A stretch of DNA of 64,000 bases from Tsukamurella sputi (GTDB taxonomy: Bacteria; Actinomycetota; Actinomycetes; Mycobacteriales; Mycobacteriaceae), in the NCBI RefSeq assembly GCF_007858445.1, contig NZ_VIGV01000001.1, forward strand, positions 434,001 to 498,000. The letters run 5' to 3'. The first letter of the stretch is position 1. Each line of letters starts with the position of its first letter. The translations under genes and the position numbers were made by a program. Of the stretch, positions 28,282 through 37,195 are shown piece after piece. The notes beneath the pieces are model-generated. The model was not told where the DNA came from, did not search any database, and saw only the letters and a list, made by a program, of their open reading frames with translations.

Positions 28282-28317
28282 CGCGGGCCTCCTCGTGCTG
28301 AGGGATTCTTGAGGGTT

Positions 28318-28334
28318 TTCCGGGCTATCCGGAA
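28318..28334. promoter_or_regulatory. Dyad between LacI gene and dioxygenase gene
   Basis: TTCCGG-GCTAT-CCGGAA, perfect 6-base arms, in the 133-base divergent intergenic region. A LacI-family dimer bound here could control both genes. Candidate only. Confidence 0.4.
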
Positions 28335-28414
28335 CCCGACAGCTTGCCACGATGAATCCGGGGGCGGACACCGATTCCCCACTCCCGCTTCGCATCGACG
28401 TCAGGAAAAGCGAT

Positions 28415-29605
28415 ATGTCCACCACCTTCCCGGCCCGGGCCGGGGCATCGAACCACACGGGCCGGATCAGCGAGGCCGACTGCCGCCTCGAGGAGTTCAC
28501 GGCGCAGCTCGAGTTCGAGACCGACCTGGCCTCGTACCCCTACGCGGACCGGGCGGTGCGCGGGGTCCTGTTCTACGGCGCTGCGGCCACGGAGGCCGCG
28601 GCCGATCCGGACAAGCGCGAGCAGCTGTCCGGCGAGCTGGCGCGCGCGCTCCTGACCGGCCCGGGCATCGTCGTCTTCGACGGTGCCTTCGACCACCGGC
28701 ACGGCCTCGACGAGTCGACAGCACTGTTCACCGCCATGATCGCCGAACAGCGCGCGAACGGCTCCGGCGGCGGCGACCACTTCGCCGCGCCGGGCGCGAA
28801 CGACCGGATCTGGAACGCCCTGAGCAAGCACGCGCTCCGCGATCCCGCTTCGTTCGCCCGCTACTACGCCAACGACGTGCTCGCGCTGGTCGCGACCGCG
28901 TGGCTGGGCCCGATGTACCAGGTGACGTCCGCGATCAACGTGGTGAACCCCGGCGGGGCGGCGCAGTCCCCGCACCGCGACTACCACCTCGGATTCATGG
29001 AGCCGGAGACGGCGCGGCGTTTCCCACGGCACACGCACCTGCTCTCCCCCGCGCTCACCCTGCAGGGCGCTGTCGCACAGGTGGATATGCCGATCTCATC
29101 GGGTCCCACCCTGTATCTGCCGTACTCCCAGCGCTACGAGCCCGGATACCTCGCCTTCAACCTCCCGGAGTTCCGGGACTACTTCGAGGCGAACCACGTT
29201 CAGCTGCCGCTGCGCGCAGGCGACGCCGTCTTCTTCAACCCGGCGCTGTTCCACGCCGCGGGCTCGAACCGATCGGCGGGCATCCGCCGGATGGCCAACC
29301 TGCTGCAGATCAGCTCGGCGTTCGGGCGCGCGATGGACGCCGTGGACCGATCCGCGATCCTCCGCACCGTCTACCCCGAGCTGCAGGGGTTCGCCGCCAC
29401 CGGAGACGCTCGCGCCGTGGAGAACCTCGTCGCCGCCTCGGCCGAGGGGTACGCCTTCCCGTCGAACCTGGACCGGGACCAACCGCTCGGCGGCATGCAC
29501 GGCGAGACGCAGGCGGAACTGACCCGCCGCGCGCTGGCGTCCGGCCTGGACCCGGAGGCTTTCGCGGCCGAACTGGCCGCCCTCGACGAGCGGCACCGCC
29601 CGTGA
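28415..29605 (+). CDS. Phytanoyl-CoA dioxygenase-family Fe(II)/2-oxoglutarate oxygenase
   Basis: About 396 residues. The metal triad of the family is complete: His187-x-Asp189 (SPHRDYHLGF) and His280 (ALFHAAGSNRS), with Arg286 placed to hold 2-oxoglutarate, so the enzyme should be active. The substrate is unknown; context (inositol dehydrogenases, SDR, exporter) suggests a cyclitol or its ether rather than phytanoyl-CoA. I chose ATG 28415, preceded by AGGAAA, over ATG 28352. The stop overlaps the next gene by four bases (GTGA). Confidence 0.82.
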   Translation: MSTTFPARAGASNHTGRISEADCRLEEFTAQLEFETDLASYPYADRAVRGVLFYGAAATEAAADPDKREQLSGELARALLTGPGIVVFDGAFDHRHGLDESTALFTAMIAEQRANGSGGGDHFAAPGANDRIWNALSKHALRDPASFARYYANDVLALVATAWLGPMYQVTSAINVVNPGGAAQSPHRDYHLGFMEPETARRFPRHTHLLSPALTLQGAVAQVDMPISSGPTLYLPYSQRYEPGYLAFNLPEFRDYFEANHVQLPLRAGDAVFFNPALFHAAGSNRSAGIRRMANLLQISSAFGRAMDAVDRSAILRTVYPELQGFAATGDARAVENLVAASAEGYAFPSNLDRDQPLGGMHGETQAELTRRALASGLDPEAFAAELAALDERHRP

Positions 29606-30390
29606 CCGGGCGGCCCGCCGATCTCGCGGACAGGGTCGTCTTCGTATCGGGCGGAAGCCGGGGCGTGGGCGCCGCCGTCGTCCGCGCGGCCGCCGCGGCC
29701 GGAGCCCGCGTCGCCTTCTCCGGAAGGGATGCCGCGGTCGGGGAGGCCCTGCGGTCCGACCTGGCCGCGGAGGGGACTGAGGCGATGTTCGTTCAGGCCG
29801 ACGTCGCCGATCCCGCGCAGGCGACGGGTTCGGTCGAAGCGGTGGTCGAGACCCTCGGCCGGGTCGACTGCCTGTGCAACGCGGCGGGACTCACGTCTCG
29901 CGGCACCTTGACCGAGACCACGCCCGAGCTCTTCGACGAGCACATCGCGATCAACCTCCGCGCGCCCTTCTTCACCATGGCCGCTGCGGTGCGCGACATG
30001 CGAGCACGCCGCGCCCCCGGCACCGTCGTCAACATCATCTCGATGTCGGCGCACGGCGGTCAGCCCTACCTGGCGCCGTACGTCGCCGCGAAGGCGGGGC
30101 TGATCGGGCTCACGAAGAACGCGGCCCACGCCCACCGCTTCGACCGGATCCGGATCAACGGCCTCAACATCGGCTGGACCGAGACGGAGGGCGAGGCCCA
30201 GGTGCAGAAGCGGTTCCACGACGCTCCCGACGACTGGGCGGAGCAGGCCGGGCGCGACCTGCCCGCGGGTCGCCTCGCATCCGCCGAGGACGCGGCCGCA
30301 GCAGTGGTCTTCCTACTCTCGGACCGCAGCGGCGTGGTCACCGGCTCGGTGATCGACTGGGACCAGCAGGTCTGCGGTGCGTACGACTGA
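29602..30390 (+). CDS. Short-chain dehydrogenase/reductase
   Basis: 262-residue classical SDR: cofactor motif SGGSRGVG near residue 17, NAAG near residue 93, catalytic Ser in IISMSAHGG and Tyr-x3-Lys in PYVAAKAG. The last residues are WDQQV. It is translationally coupled to the dioxygenase (GTGA overlap), so the two probably act on one substrate, for example oxidation of an alcohol or release product. NAD or NADP preference cannot be told safely from the sequence. Confidence 0.88.
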   Translation: MTGRPADLADRVVFVSGGSRGVGAAVVRAAAAAGARVAFSGRDAAVGEALRSDLAAEGTEAMFVQADVADPAQATGSVEAVVETLGRVDCLCNAAGLTSRGTLTETTPELFDEHIAINLRAPFFTMAAAVRDMRARRAPGTVVNIISMSAHGGQPYLAPYVAAKAGLIGLTKNAAHAHRFDRIRINGLNIGWTETEGEAQVQKRFHDAPDDWAEQAGRDLPAGRLASAEDAAAAVVFLLSDRSGVVTGSVIDWDQQVCGAYD

Positions 30391-30411
30391 GAACTTGCAC
30401 CTCAGACATAT

Positions 30412-30423
30412 TTGACCGAACAT
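30412..30423 (+). promoter_or_regulatory. IolR-like operator at start of DHA2 exporter gene
   Basis: TTGACCGAACAT fits the island consensus and ends directly before the ATG at 30424. CATAT-N10-ATATG (30407-30426) forms an outer dyad. A repressor here would block initiation directly. No ribosome site precedes the ATG, so a leaderless transcript is possible. Confidence 0.45.
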
Positions 30424-31842
30424 ATGGACATGTCGCGTATCGGACTGCGCCTCCGTCCGCAGGAGGTCACGAGCTTCAGCCGCCCCCTCGCGCTCCTGGT
30501 GGCGGGCGCGCTGTTCCTCGAGAACCTCGACGGCACCGTGTTGCAGACCGCCGCGCCGGCGATCGCCCGCGACTTCGGGATCACTCCGGCGGGAGTCAGC
30601 CCCGCGATCGTCGGCTATCTCCTGGCGGTGGCGGTCGCGATCCCCGTGGCGGGGTGGGCCGCCGAGCGGTACGGGGATCGCCGCGTGTTCCTGTGGTCCG
30701 TCGCGGCGTTCACCGTCGCGTCCGTCGCGTGCGCGCTCACGCCGGACCTGCTGTGGTTGACCCTCTTCCGCGTCGCGCAGGGGATCGGCGGAGCCCTGAT
30801 GATCCCCGTCGGCCGGATCGCGGTGCTGCGGGCGGTGCGCCCCACCGACCTCCTCTCCGCGATGGCGTACCTGACGTGGCCGTCACTCATCGCGCCGGTG
30901 ATCGCCCCGTTCCTCGGGGGCGTCATCACCGACGCCCTGGGGTGGCGATGGATCTTCGTGCTCAACGTGCCGATCGGGGTGGCGCTGGCGATCGGCGGAG
31001 CGTTCCTCCTCCCTCGGCGCGAGGAACGGATCCGCACTCCGCTCGACCGCTGGGGCTACCTGCTCACGGCGGGCGCGGTGGTGTGCCTGACGGGTGGCAT
31101 CGAGCTGCTCCAGGGCGGGCGCCCCTGGGAGGTGGCCGGACTGCTGGGCGCGGCCGTCGCACTCGCGGTCGCCGCCGCGCGGGGCATGGGCCGCCGCGCC
31201 GATCCGCTGTTCGACCTCGCCGTCATGCGGATCCCGACGTTCCGCGCCGGCAACCTGAGCGGATCGGTCTACCGCGCGGTGATCACCGGCGCGCCCTTCC
31301 TGTTCGTGTTGCTCTTCCAGGCGGGGTTCGGATGGAGCGCGGCGACCGCGGGGGCGATGGTGACGGCGGTGTTCGTCGGCAACGTCGGGATCAAGCCGCT
31401 CACCTCGCCGATCATCCGGCTGCTCGGCTTCCGGCGCACCCTGGTGTGGTCGATCGTCGCGGGCGCGGCGATACTTCTCGCGTTCGCCCGGGTGCACGAG
31501 GCGACACCGGCGCCGGTCATCGCCGCGCTCCTCGTCTTCTCCGGGATGGTGCGGTCCATCGGTTTCAGCGCCTACAACACCGTCATGTTCGCCGACGTAC
31601 CCCGCGATCTGCTGTCGGCTGCGAACAGCCTGTCGGCGACACTGCAGCAGGTCGGCACCGCGCTCGGGGTCGCGGCCGCCGCGGCGGCGGTGCGCCTCGG
31701 CACCGGTGTCGCGGGCGTCGATGCGGTGGCGTCCGGCTACCGGCTCGCCTTCGTGCCCTTCGCGGCACTGCTCCTGATCCCGCTGGCCGGGGCGTTGAGG
31801 CTTCCCGCATCCGCCGGTGAGCACGCCACTGCCCGCCGGTGA
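30424..31842 (+). CDS. MFS transporter, DHA2 (14-helix) family
   Basis: About 472 residues with many hydrophobic segments. Motif FLENLDGTVLQTAAPAIARDFG near the N-terminus is the first-helix motif C-type of EmrB/QacA exporters, and GWAAERYGDRRVF is MFS motif A. Usually a proton-driven exporter; in this context it may move a cyclitol or aromatic by-product. ATG at 30424 or 30430 are both possible starts, and a TTG at 30412 overlaps the operator-like site. It is 33 bases after the SDR stop. Confidence 0.85.
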   Translation: MDMSRIGLRLRPQEVTSFSRPLALLVAGALFLENLDGTVLQTAAPAIARDFGITPAGVSPAIVGYLLAVAVAIPVAGWAAERYGDRRVFLWSVAAFTVASVACALTPDLLWLTLFRVAQGIGGALMIPVGRIAVLRAVRPTDLLSAMAYLTWPSLIAPVIAPFLGGVITDALGWRWIFVLNVPIGVALAIGGAFLLPRREERIRTPLDRWGYLLTAGAVVCLTGGIELLQGGRPWEVAGLLGAAVALAVAAARGMGRRADPLFDLAVMRIPTFRAGNLSGSVYRAVITGAPFLFVLLFQAGFGWSAATAGAMVTAVFVGNVGIKPLTSPIIRLLGFRRTLVWSIVAGAAILLAFARVHEATPAPVIAALLVFSGMVRSIGFSAYNTVMFADVPRDLLSAANSLSATLQQVGTALGVAAAAAAVRLGTGVAGVDAVASGYRLAFVPFAALLLIPLAGALRLPASAGEHATARR

Positions 31843-31869
31843 CGGCACCGTCGGGCAGGGGCGGGCGCC

Positions 31870-32886
31870 TTACAGGCGGACCGTGGCGCCCTCCGCGGCG
31901 GAACGCCGCGCGGCCGCGAGAGCACGGGCCTGCGCGATCGCGTCGGCGCGGCCGAACGCCGGGCTCGCCTCTCCGGCGAACGCCGCGCTCGCGGCCTCGA
32001 ACTCGATCCGGTAGGCGTCCTCGTTGTCCGGGCCCGCTGCGGTGAGCCGGAAGGCTCCGCTCGGGTCCGCGGGCGGGCTCTCGGACCGCTCCCCACGGAT
32101 CAATTCGATGGTGCCCGACCGGCACAGCCACGGGTCGTCGACGACGATCCGCCCCGAGGTGCCGACGAGCTCGAGCTGATCGCGTCGCTCCAGGTCCAGG
32201 CCCACGTCGATGAGCCCCATCGCGCCGGAATCGAGTTCGAGAATCGCGGAGGCTCGCAGATCGTGGCCCGCGCCCGTCCCGGTGGGGTCGGCGACCCGCA
32301 CGGCGCGCACGGTCGACGGTTCGCCGCCGAACAGGCGGACCGCACTGACGCAATAGCCTCCGAGGTCCGCCAGCGCGCCGCCGCCGAGGTCGGTCGTGCG
32401 CCGGATGTCGCCGGGCGGGGCACTCACGCTGAGCGCGGCGCGGACGAGCGCGAGCTCACCGACCGCGCCCTCCGCGAGCAGTCGACGGACCAGCAGCGTC
32501 TGCGGGTGCAGCCGCCACATGAAGCCCTCTATCGCAAGCCGCCCCGCACGCTCCGCGGCGTCGAAGACAGCCGTCGCCTCATCCGGGTCCAGGGTGAGCG
32601 GCTTCTCGCACAGCACGTGCTTGCCCGCCTCCAGGGCCCGGATCGCCCACTCACCGTGGAGTGTGATCGGCAGCGGCACGTAGACCGCGTCGATGCCGCT
32701 GTCGGCGAGCAGCTCCTCGTAGCTCCCGTACGCGACGGGCGCCCCGACCTCGGCGGCGTACGCCGCGGCGCGATCGGGCTCGCGCCCGGCGACGGCGACG
32801 AGCTCGGCACCGTCGGCCGCAGCGATCGCGCGGGCGGCGACCCGGCCGATCCCCGACGTCGACAGCAGGCCCCAGCGCACCGTCAC
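31870..32886 (-). CDS. Gfo/Idh/MocA-family oxidoreductase (dihydrodiol/xylose dehydrogenase-like)
   Basis: About 338 residues. N-terminal Rossmann motif GLLSTSGIGRVAARAI is the NADP type seen in dimeric dihydrodiol and xylose dehydrogenases; CEKPLTLD and GGGALADLGGYCVSAVR follow. It has Tyr in place of the usual catalytic His after the Asp, unlike true inositol dehydrogenase. Start GTG 32886 overlaps the preceding stop by four bases (GTGA). Last gene of the long minus-strand ABC/dehydrogenase operon. Confidence 0.82.
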   Translation of the reverse strand: MTVRWGLLSTSGIGRVAARAIAAADGAELVAVAGREPDRAAAYAAEVGAPVAYGSYEELLADSGIDAVYVPLPITLHGEWAIRALEAGKHVLCEKPLTLDPDEATAVFDAAERAGRLAIEGFMWRLHPQTLLVRRLLAEGAVGELALVRAALSVSAPPGDIRRTTDLGGGALADLGGYCVSAVRLFGGEPSTVRAVRVADPTGTGAGHDLRASAILELDSGAMGLIDVGLDLERRDQLELVGTSGRIVVDDPWLCRSGTIELIRGERSESPPADPSGAFRLTAAGPDNEDAYRIEFEAASAAFAGEASPAFGRADAIAQARALAAARRSAAEGATVRL

Positions 32887-33884
32887 GCGCGGACCTCCAC
32901 CACGGCTCCGGTGCGGAGCGACTCGGCAGCGGCGTCGGCGAGCAGCAGCGCGGCCCGACCGTCGTCGAACCCGGGCGACGCGACGCCGCCGGTCTCGGTC
33001 ATCGTCACGAAGGCGTCGAGCTCGGCACGGTAGGCCGGCGTGTAGCGATCCAGGAAGAAGTTCAGGGCCGGTCCCGCGGCACCGGTGTACGCCGCCCCCG
33101 AGAAGTTCACGGAGGTCGCGTGCTGATTGGCCGCGGTGAGCGCGCCCAACGCGCCGAAGGCCTCCAGCCGCTGGTCGTAGCCGTAGGCGCAGCGCCGGGA
33201 GTTGGTGATGGTCGCCAGCTGCCCGCCGGCGCCGCGCAGCACCACCATGGCGCCGTCGACATCGCCGGCAGCGCGGATCTCCGCGGAGACCAGGTTCGAT
33301 CCCAGGGCCGACACCGCCACCACCTCGCCGAGGAAGAACCGGGCGAGGTCGAGATCGTGGATCATCATGTCCCGGAACAGCCCGCCCGACGAGGCGACGT
33401 AGTCCGCCGGCGGCGGCGCGGGATCGCGGCTGACGATGGTGAGCTGCTCCAGCGGGCCGACCTCGCCCGCGTCGACGCGACGGCGGACCTCGGCGAAGGA
33501 GGCGTCGAACCGCCGGTTGAAGCCGAGCATCACCCTGTCGGTGAGGTCGCCGAGATCGGCGCGGCAGGCGTCGACCCGGGCGATGTCGAGGTCGATGGGC
33601 TTCTCGCACAGCGCGGTCCGGCCGGTGCGCACCGCTCGGCTGAGCAGGTCCACGTGCGTCGGCGTGGGCGAGGCCACCACGACGGCGTCCACATCGCCGG
33701 CCGCGAGGACGTCCTCCACGTCGGTCGCCCACGCCGCGCCGTAGCGCTCCCCGACCTCCCGTGCGGCCGCCTCGATCGGGTCGAAGACCCACGTCAGCTC
33801 GGCGCGGTCGCTCACCGCGACGGAATCGGCGTGCACCCGCCCGATCCGGCCGCAACCCAGCACCGCGATCCGGGTCCTGCTCAT
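32883..33884 (-). CDS. Inositol 2-dehydrogenase, second IolG
   Basis: 333 residues. GCGRIGRVH, CEKP with Lys95 and the catalytic pair Asp172/His176 in FRDMMIHDLDLARFF follow Bacillus IolG very closely. This is a paralogue of the operon iolG at 17820-18842 and may oxidise another inositol isomer (scyllo- or chiro-). The start overlaps the upstream isomerase stop by four bases (ATGA), and its own stop overlaps the next start, so three genes are coupled. Confidence 0.87.
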   Translation of the reverse strand: MSRTRIAVLGCGRIGRVHADSVAVSDRAELTWVFDPIEAAAREVGERYGAAWATDVEDVLAAGDVDAVVVASPTPTHVDLLSRAVRTGRTALCEKPIDLDIARVDACRADLGDLTDRVMLGFNRRFDASFAEVRRRVDAGEVGPLEQLTIVSRDPAPPPADYVASSGGLFRDMMIHDLDLARFFLGEVVAVSALGSNLVSAEIRAAGDVDGAMVVLRGAGGQLATITNSRRCAYGYDQRLEAFGALGALTAANQHATSVNFSGAAYTGAAGPALNFFLDRYTPAYRAELDAFVTMTETGGVASPGFDDGRAALLLADAAAESLRTGAVVEVRA

Positions 33885-34831
33885 CGCACCTCCTCCAGTT
33901 TCTGCGCGCCGCGCAGCATCTCGACGGCCAGCGCCACGGATTCGCGCTGGCCGAGCGTGTAGTCCTCGTTCTCGATGGACAGCGGACCGTCGTATCCCGC
34001 GAGGCGCAGGTTCGCGATGAACCGCACCCAGAAGTCGACGCCGTCGGGGTGCCCGGTGCCGACCGCGACGTAGTTCCACGCCCGCTCCTCGGTGCGCGGG
34101 TTCGGGACGGTCTCGAGCCGCGAGGCGACCGCGGCGCGGTCCTCGATGCGGGTGTCCTTCGCGTGGACATGATGGATCGCGCCGTCCAGGGCGCGGATCG
34201 CGGCGAGCGGGTCGGCTCCCATCCAGAGGAGGTGGCTGGGATCGAAGTTCGCGCCCACCACATCACCCACGGCGGCGCGCAGCCGAAGGAGGCCGGGCAC
34301 GTTGTAGACGAGCTGGTTGGCGTGCATCTCGACGGCGATCCGCACGCCCCGGGCGCGGGCCTCATCGGCGATCGGTCCCCACCACTCGATCGCCCGCTCC
34401 CACTGGTAGTCCAGCAGTTCCAGATTCTCGGGCGGCCAGACGGTCGTGATCCACGGCGGCACGGTGTCCCCCGGATAGCCGGGAAGGCCTGACATCGTGA
34501 CGACGGTGCCGATCTCGAACTCCTGCGCGAGCTGGAGCGCGCCGCGCAGGACAGCGGCGTCGCGCTCCCCGTGCCGGGGGTGCAGCGGGTTTCCGGCGGC
34601 GTTGAAGGCCTCGAGTCGCAGGCCGCGCGAGGCGACGTCGCGGGCCAGGGCCGCACGCGCGCCACCGTCGCTGCAGAGTTCCACCAGGTCGGCGTGCGGG
34701 GCGGGCGACCACCCGCCGTGCACGCCGCCCAAGCCGATCTCGACGGTCTCGACACCGAGGTCCACCGCGGTGTCGAGCGCCTCGGCGCGGGTCAGGTCCG
34801 AGAGGCTGTCGGTGAGCAGTCCGATCTGCAC
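33881..34831 (-). CDS. Sugar-phosphate isomerase/epimerase (IolE/IolI-type TIM barrel)
   Basis: About 316 residues with AP_endonuc_2 features: VETVEIGLGGVHGGW, LRLEAFNAAGNPLHP, VVTMSGLPGYPGD, VEMHANQLVYN and NFDPSHLLWMG, then HHVHAKDTRIED. It closely resembles the plus-strand protein at 42576-43589 (shared N-P-L-H-P, TMSGLPG, SHL.W patterns). Start GTG 34831 is one base after the upstream stop. Substrate unknown, probably a keto-cyclitol or keto-sugar made by a neighbouring dehydrogenase. Confidence 0.8.
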   Translation of the reverse strand: MQIGLLTDSLSDLTRAEALDTAVDLGVETVEIGLGGVHGGWSPAPHADLVELCSDGGARAALARDVASRGLRLEAFNAAGNPLHPRHGERDAAVLRGALQLAQEFEIGTVVTMSGLPGYPGDTVPPWITTVWPPENLELLDYQWERAIEWWGPIADEARARGVRIAVEMHANQLVYNVPGLLRLRAAVGDVVGANFDPSHLLWMGADPLAAIRALDGAIHHVHAKDTRIEDRAAVASRLETVPNPRTEERAWNYVAVGTGHPDGVDFWVRFIANLRLAGYDGPLSIENEDYTLGQRESVALAVEMLRGAQKLEEVR

Positions 34832-34832
34832 G

Positions 34833-36008
34833 TCAGCCCCCGATCCCGGACGAAGCCGGAACCGAGAGCCCGAACAGCCCGCGGCGGCGCACGAAGGAGT
34901 CCTCGGGCACCCCGATGGCGGCGAGGCCCGCGACGCCCGAGGCGAAGAGCGCACCGTCGAGCGGGAGCGGCACCGTCGCGCCGAGGGCGCCCGACGCGTA
35001 CGCGGCGACCGTGATCTCGAGGATGTGCCGGGCGACTGCGGCATCGACGACGGGGGCGCGGCCGCCGGCGACCGCATCGGCGAAGTCGAGCACTGTCTCC
35101 CGCATCGAGGCGGCGATGAGCGGCTCCAGTTCGGCTCCCGTCGCGAGGTCGACGGTGCGCGTCCCGGACTCCGTGGTGACGGTGAGGGATTCGAACGGCG
35201 CCCACGGCATGGTCCCGTCCGCACGGTAGTGCGCCACGGCTCGGCCGCGATCGCCCTCGACCGCGAGCCCTCCCTGGCCCATGCCCCAGCCGATGTTCAC
35301 CAGCGCGACGCGACGGCCGGCCTCGAGGCGGCACAACGCGATTCCGTCGACGGCGTCGCCATCGGTCGCGCTGTCCACGAACGCGGAGACCCGTTCCGCA
35401 CGCGCGCCGAGGAGCGCCTCGGCGAGGTACACGCCGTGCAGCATGTCGACCAGGACTCCCCCACCCGCCTGCGCGGGATCGTGGCGCCACGTCGGCCGGT
35501 AACCCGCCGCGCCGGGCAGGTCCAGGACCCCCAGCATGTCGACGCGCGCCGTCCGGATCTCGCCGAGCTCGCCCGAGTCGATGATCGCCTTGAGCGCCAC
35601 AATCTCCGGGAAGAAGAGGTAGTTGGCGACCACGGCCAGCACCGTCCCCGCCTCCGCGGCGGCGGCCCGCATGGCCTCCGCGTCCGCCGGGACGGCGGCG
35701 ATCGGCTTCTCGCACAGCACGTGCTTGCCCGCGCGCGCCGCAGCGATCGCGACGTCCCGGTGCAGGTGCTGCGGGGTGCACAGGTCGAGCGCGTCGACGT
35801 CGTCACGGGCGAGCAGCTCGGCGACGTCCGCGTGCACCTGCTCCGGCGCGAGTCCCGCGGCGACGCGGCCCAGCTCGAGCCGCTCCGGAGTCGGATCGGC
35901 GATGCCGACGATGCGGAACCGGTCGTCGGCCGCGAGATAGGCGGGGATGTGGAAGCCCAGGGCGATGTTGCCGCAGCCCACGAGGGCCACGCGGATCGGC
36001 TCGGTCAT
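34833..36008 (-). CDS. Gfo/Idh/MocA-family oxidoreductase
   Basis: 391 residues, longer than IolG. VALVGCGNIALGFHIPAYLA (Rossmann), CEKPIAAVPAD, and GGGVLVDMLHGVYLAEALLG with Asp and His in catalytic positions. NAD(P)-dependent sugar or cyclitol oxidation/reduction is expected; the substrate is unknown. GAGAG precedes the ATG, and there is a 25-base gap after the upstream dehydrogenase. Confidence 0.82.
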   Translation of the reverse strand: MTEPIRVALVGCGNIALGFHIPAYLAADDRFRIVGIADPTPERLELGRVAAGLAPEQVHADVAELLARDDVDALDLCTPQHLHRDVAIAAARAGKHVLCEKPIAAVPADAEAMRAAAAEAGTVLAVVANYLFFPEIVALKAIIDSGELGEIRTARVDMLGVLDLPGAAGYRPTWRHDPAQAGGGVLVDMLHGVYLAEALLGARAERVSAFVDSATDGDAVDGIALCRLEAGRRVALVNIGWGMGQGGLAVEGDRGRAVAHYRADGTMPWAPFESLTVTTESGTRTVDLATGAELEPLIAASMRETVLDFADAVAGGRAPVVDAAVARHILEITVAAYASGALGATVPLPLDGALFASGVAGLAAIGVPEDSFVRRRGLFGLSVPASSGIGG

Positions 36009-36033
36009 ACTCTCTCGATTCGGGTCGGAGTGG

Positions 36034-37191
36034 TCAGATGTCGACGGCGGCGGGGCGTCCGGTCTCGTCGGACCGGACGGCGGCCTCGACGACCGCGAGA
36101 GTGCGGACACCGTCGGCGACGTCGGGGAGGTCGGCGAGGTAGGGGGCGGCGTCCTCCCCCACCCCATCGGCGAACAGCGCGAACGCGAAGTCGCGGTAGA
36201 GATTCGCGAAGGCGAGCGCGTATCCGTCCGGGTGTCCGGCCGTGAACCGCGCTGCCGCGAGTGCGGCCGGCGTGGCCCCGGGACCCGCCTTGGTGAGGAG
36301 GCGGTCGGACTCGCCGTCCGCACGCCAGCACAGCGTCTCCGGGGTGTCGTGGTTCCAGGAAAGGCTGCCGCGGTCGCCGTGGACGGTGATCGCGAGCCCG
36401 TGGGTCGCCCCCGCGGCCTGCGAGGTCGCCCAGCACCGCCCGCGGGCGCCGCCCTCGAAATCGAGGGTCAGGTAGGCGTTGTCGAAGGCCACGTGCCCCG
36501 GATCGACGCGGGCGAGGTCGGCGTGAACCGTCGTGATGCGGCGGCCGGCGACGAACTCCGCGAGATGCACGGCGTGCGTCCCGAGGTCGGCGGTCAGCGC
36601 GGTGACCCCGCCCTCCGTGCCGTCCACGCGCCACGAGCCGTGCGGTGTGGTCGCCGCGTACATCCCACCGGCGAACCTGATCTCGACCAGGGTGATCCGG
36701 CCGAGGTCGCCCCGGGCGACCATCTCCCTGGCCTGCCGGACCATGGGATAGCCGCTGTAGCAATGGGTGAGCATGAGGCGGCGTCCCGAGCCGGCCACCG
36801 CCGCCGCGACCCGTCGGGCGTCTGCGGCGGTATCGGTGAGCGGCTTCTCACAGATCACGTGGAAACCCGCGGCCAGGAGGTCGCACGCGATCTCGGCGTG
36901 ACTCGACGGCCGGGTCGCGACGATGACCGCGTCCACCCGGTCCGCCCGCGCCGACTCCCCCGCGATGAGGGCGCGGTGGTCGGCGTAGGTGCGATCGGGT
37001 GCCACGAGCCACGACCGCCCGGTGGCCGCGTTCGTCGCCGACGTGCGGGAGAAGGCTCCCGCCACGAGGTCCCACACCCCGTCGGTGCGGAGCGCGATGG
37101 CGTGGGTCTCGCCGATGTAGCTGCCGATCCCACCGCCGACCATCGCGACCCGCAGCCGGCGACCGAAGCGTTCGAGGAGCGTCGCCGTCAC
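36034..37191 (-). CDS. Gfo/Idh/MocA-family oxidoreductase
   Basis: 385 residues. MVGGGIGSYIGETHAIALR is an unusual long first loop; CEKPLTDT and ALTADLGTHAVHLAEF (Asp/His pair) follow. The GGIGSYIGE.H.IA pattern is typical of a subgroup next to cyclitol ABC transporters. Start GTG 37191 is four bases after the ABC ATPase stop, so it belongs to the transporter operon. Confidence 0.83.
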   Translation of the reverse strand: MTATLLERFGRRLRVAMVGGGIGSYIGETHAIALRTDGVWDLVAGAFSRTSATNAATGRSWLVAPDRTYADHRALIAGESARADRVDAVIVATRPSSHAEIACDLLAAGFHVICEKPLTDTAADARRVAAAVAGSGRRLMLTHCYSGYPMVRQAREMVARGDLGRITLVEIRFAGGMYAATTPHGSWRVDGTEGGVTALTADLGTHAVHLAEFVAGRRITTVHADLARVDPGHVAFDNAYLTLDFEGGARGRCWATSQAAGATHGLAITVHGDRGSLSWNHDTPETLCWRADGESDRLLTKAGPGATPAALAAARFTAGHPDGYALAFANLYRDFAFALFADGVGEDAAPYLADLPDVADGVRTLAVVEAAVRSDETGRPAAVDI

Positions 37192-37195
37192 TCGC

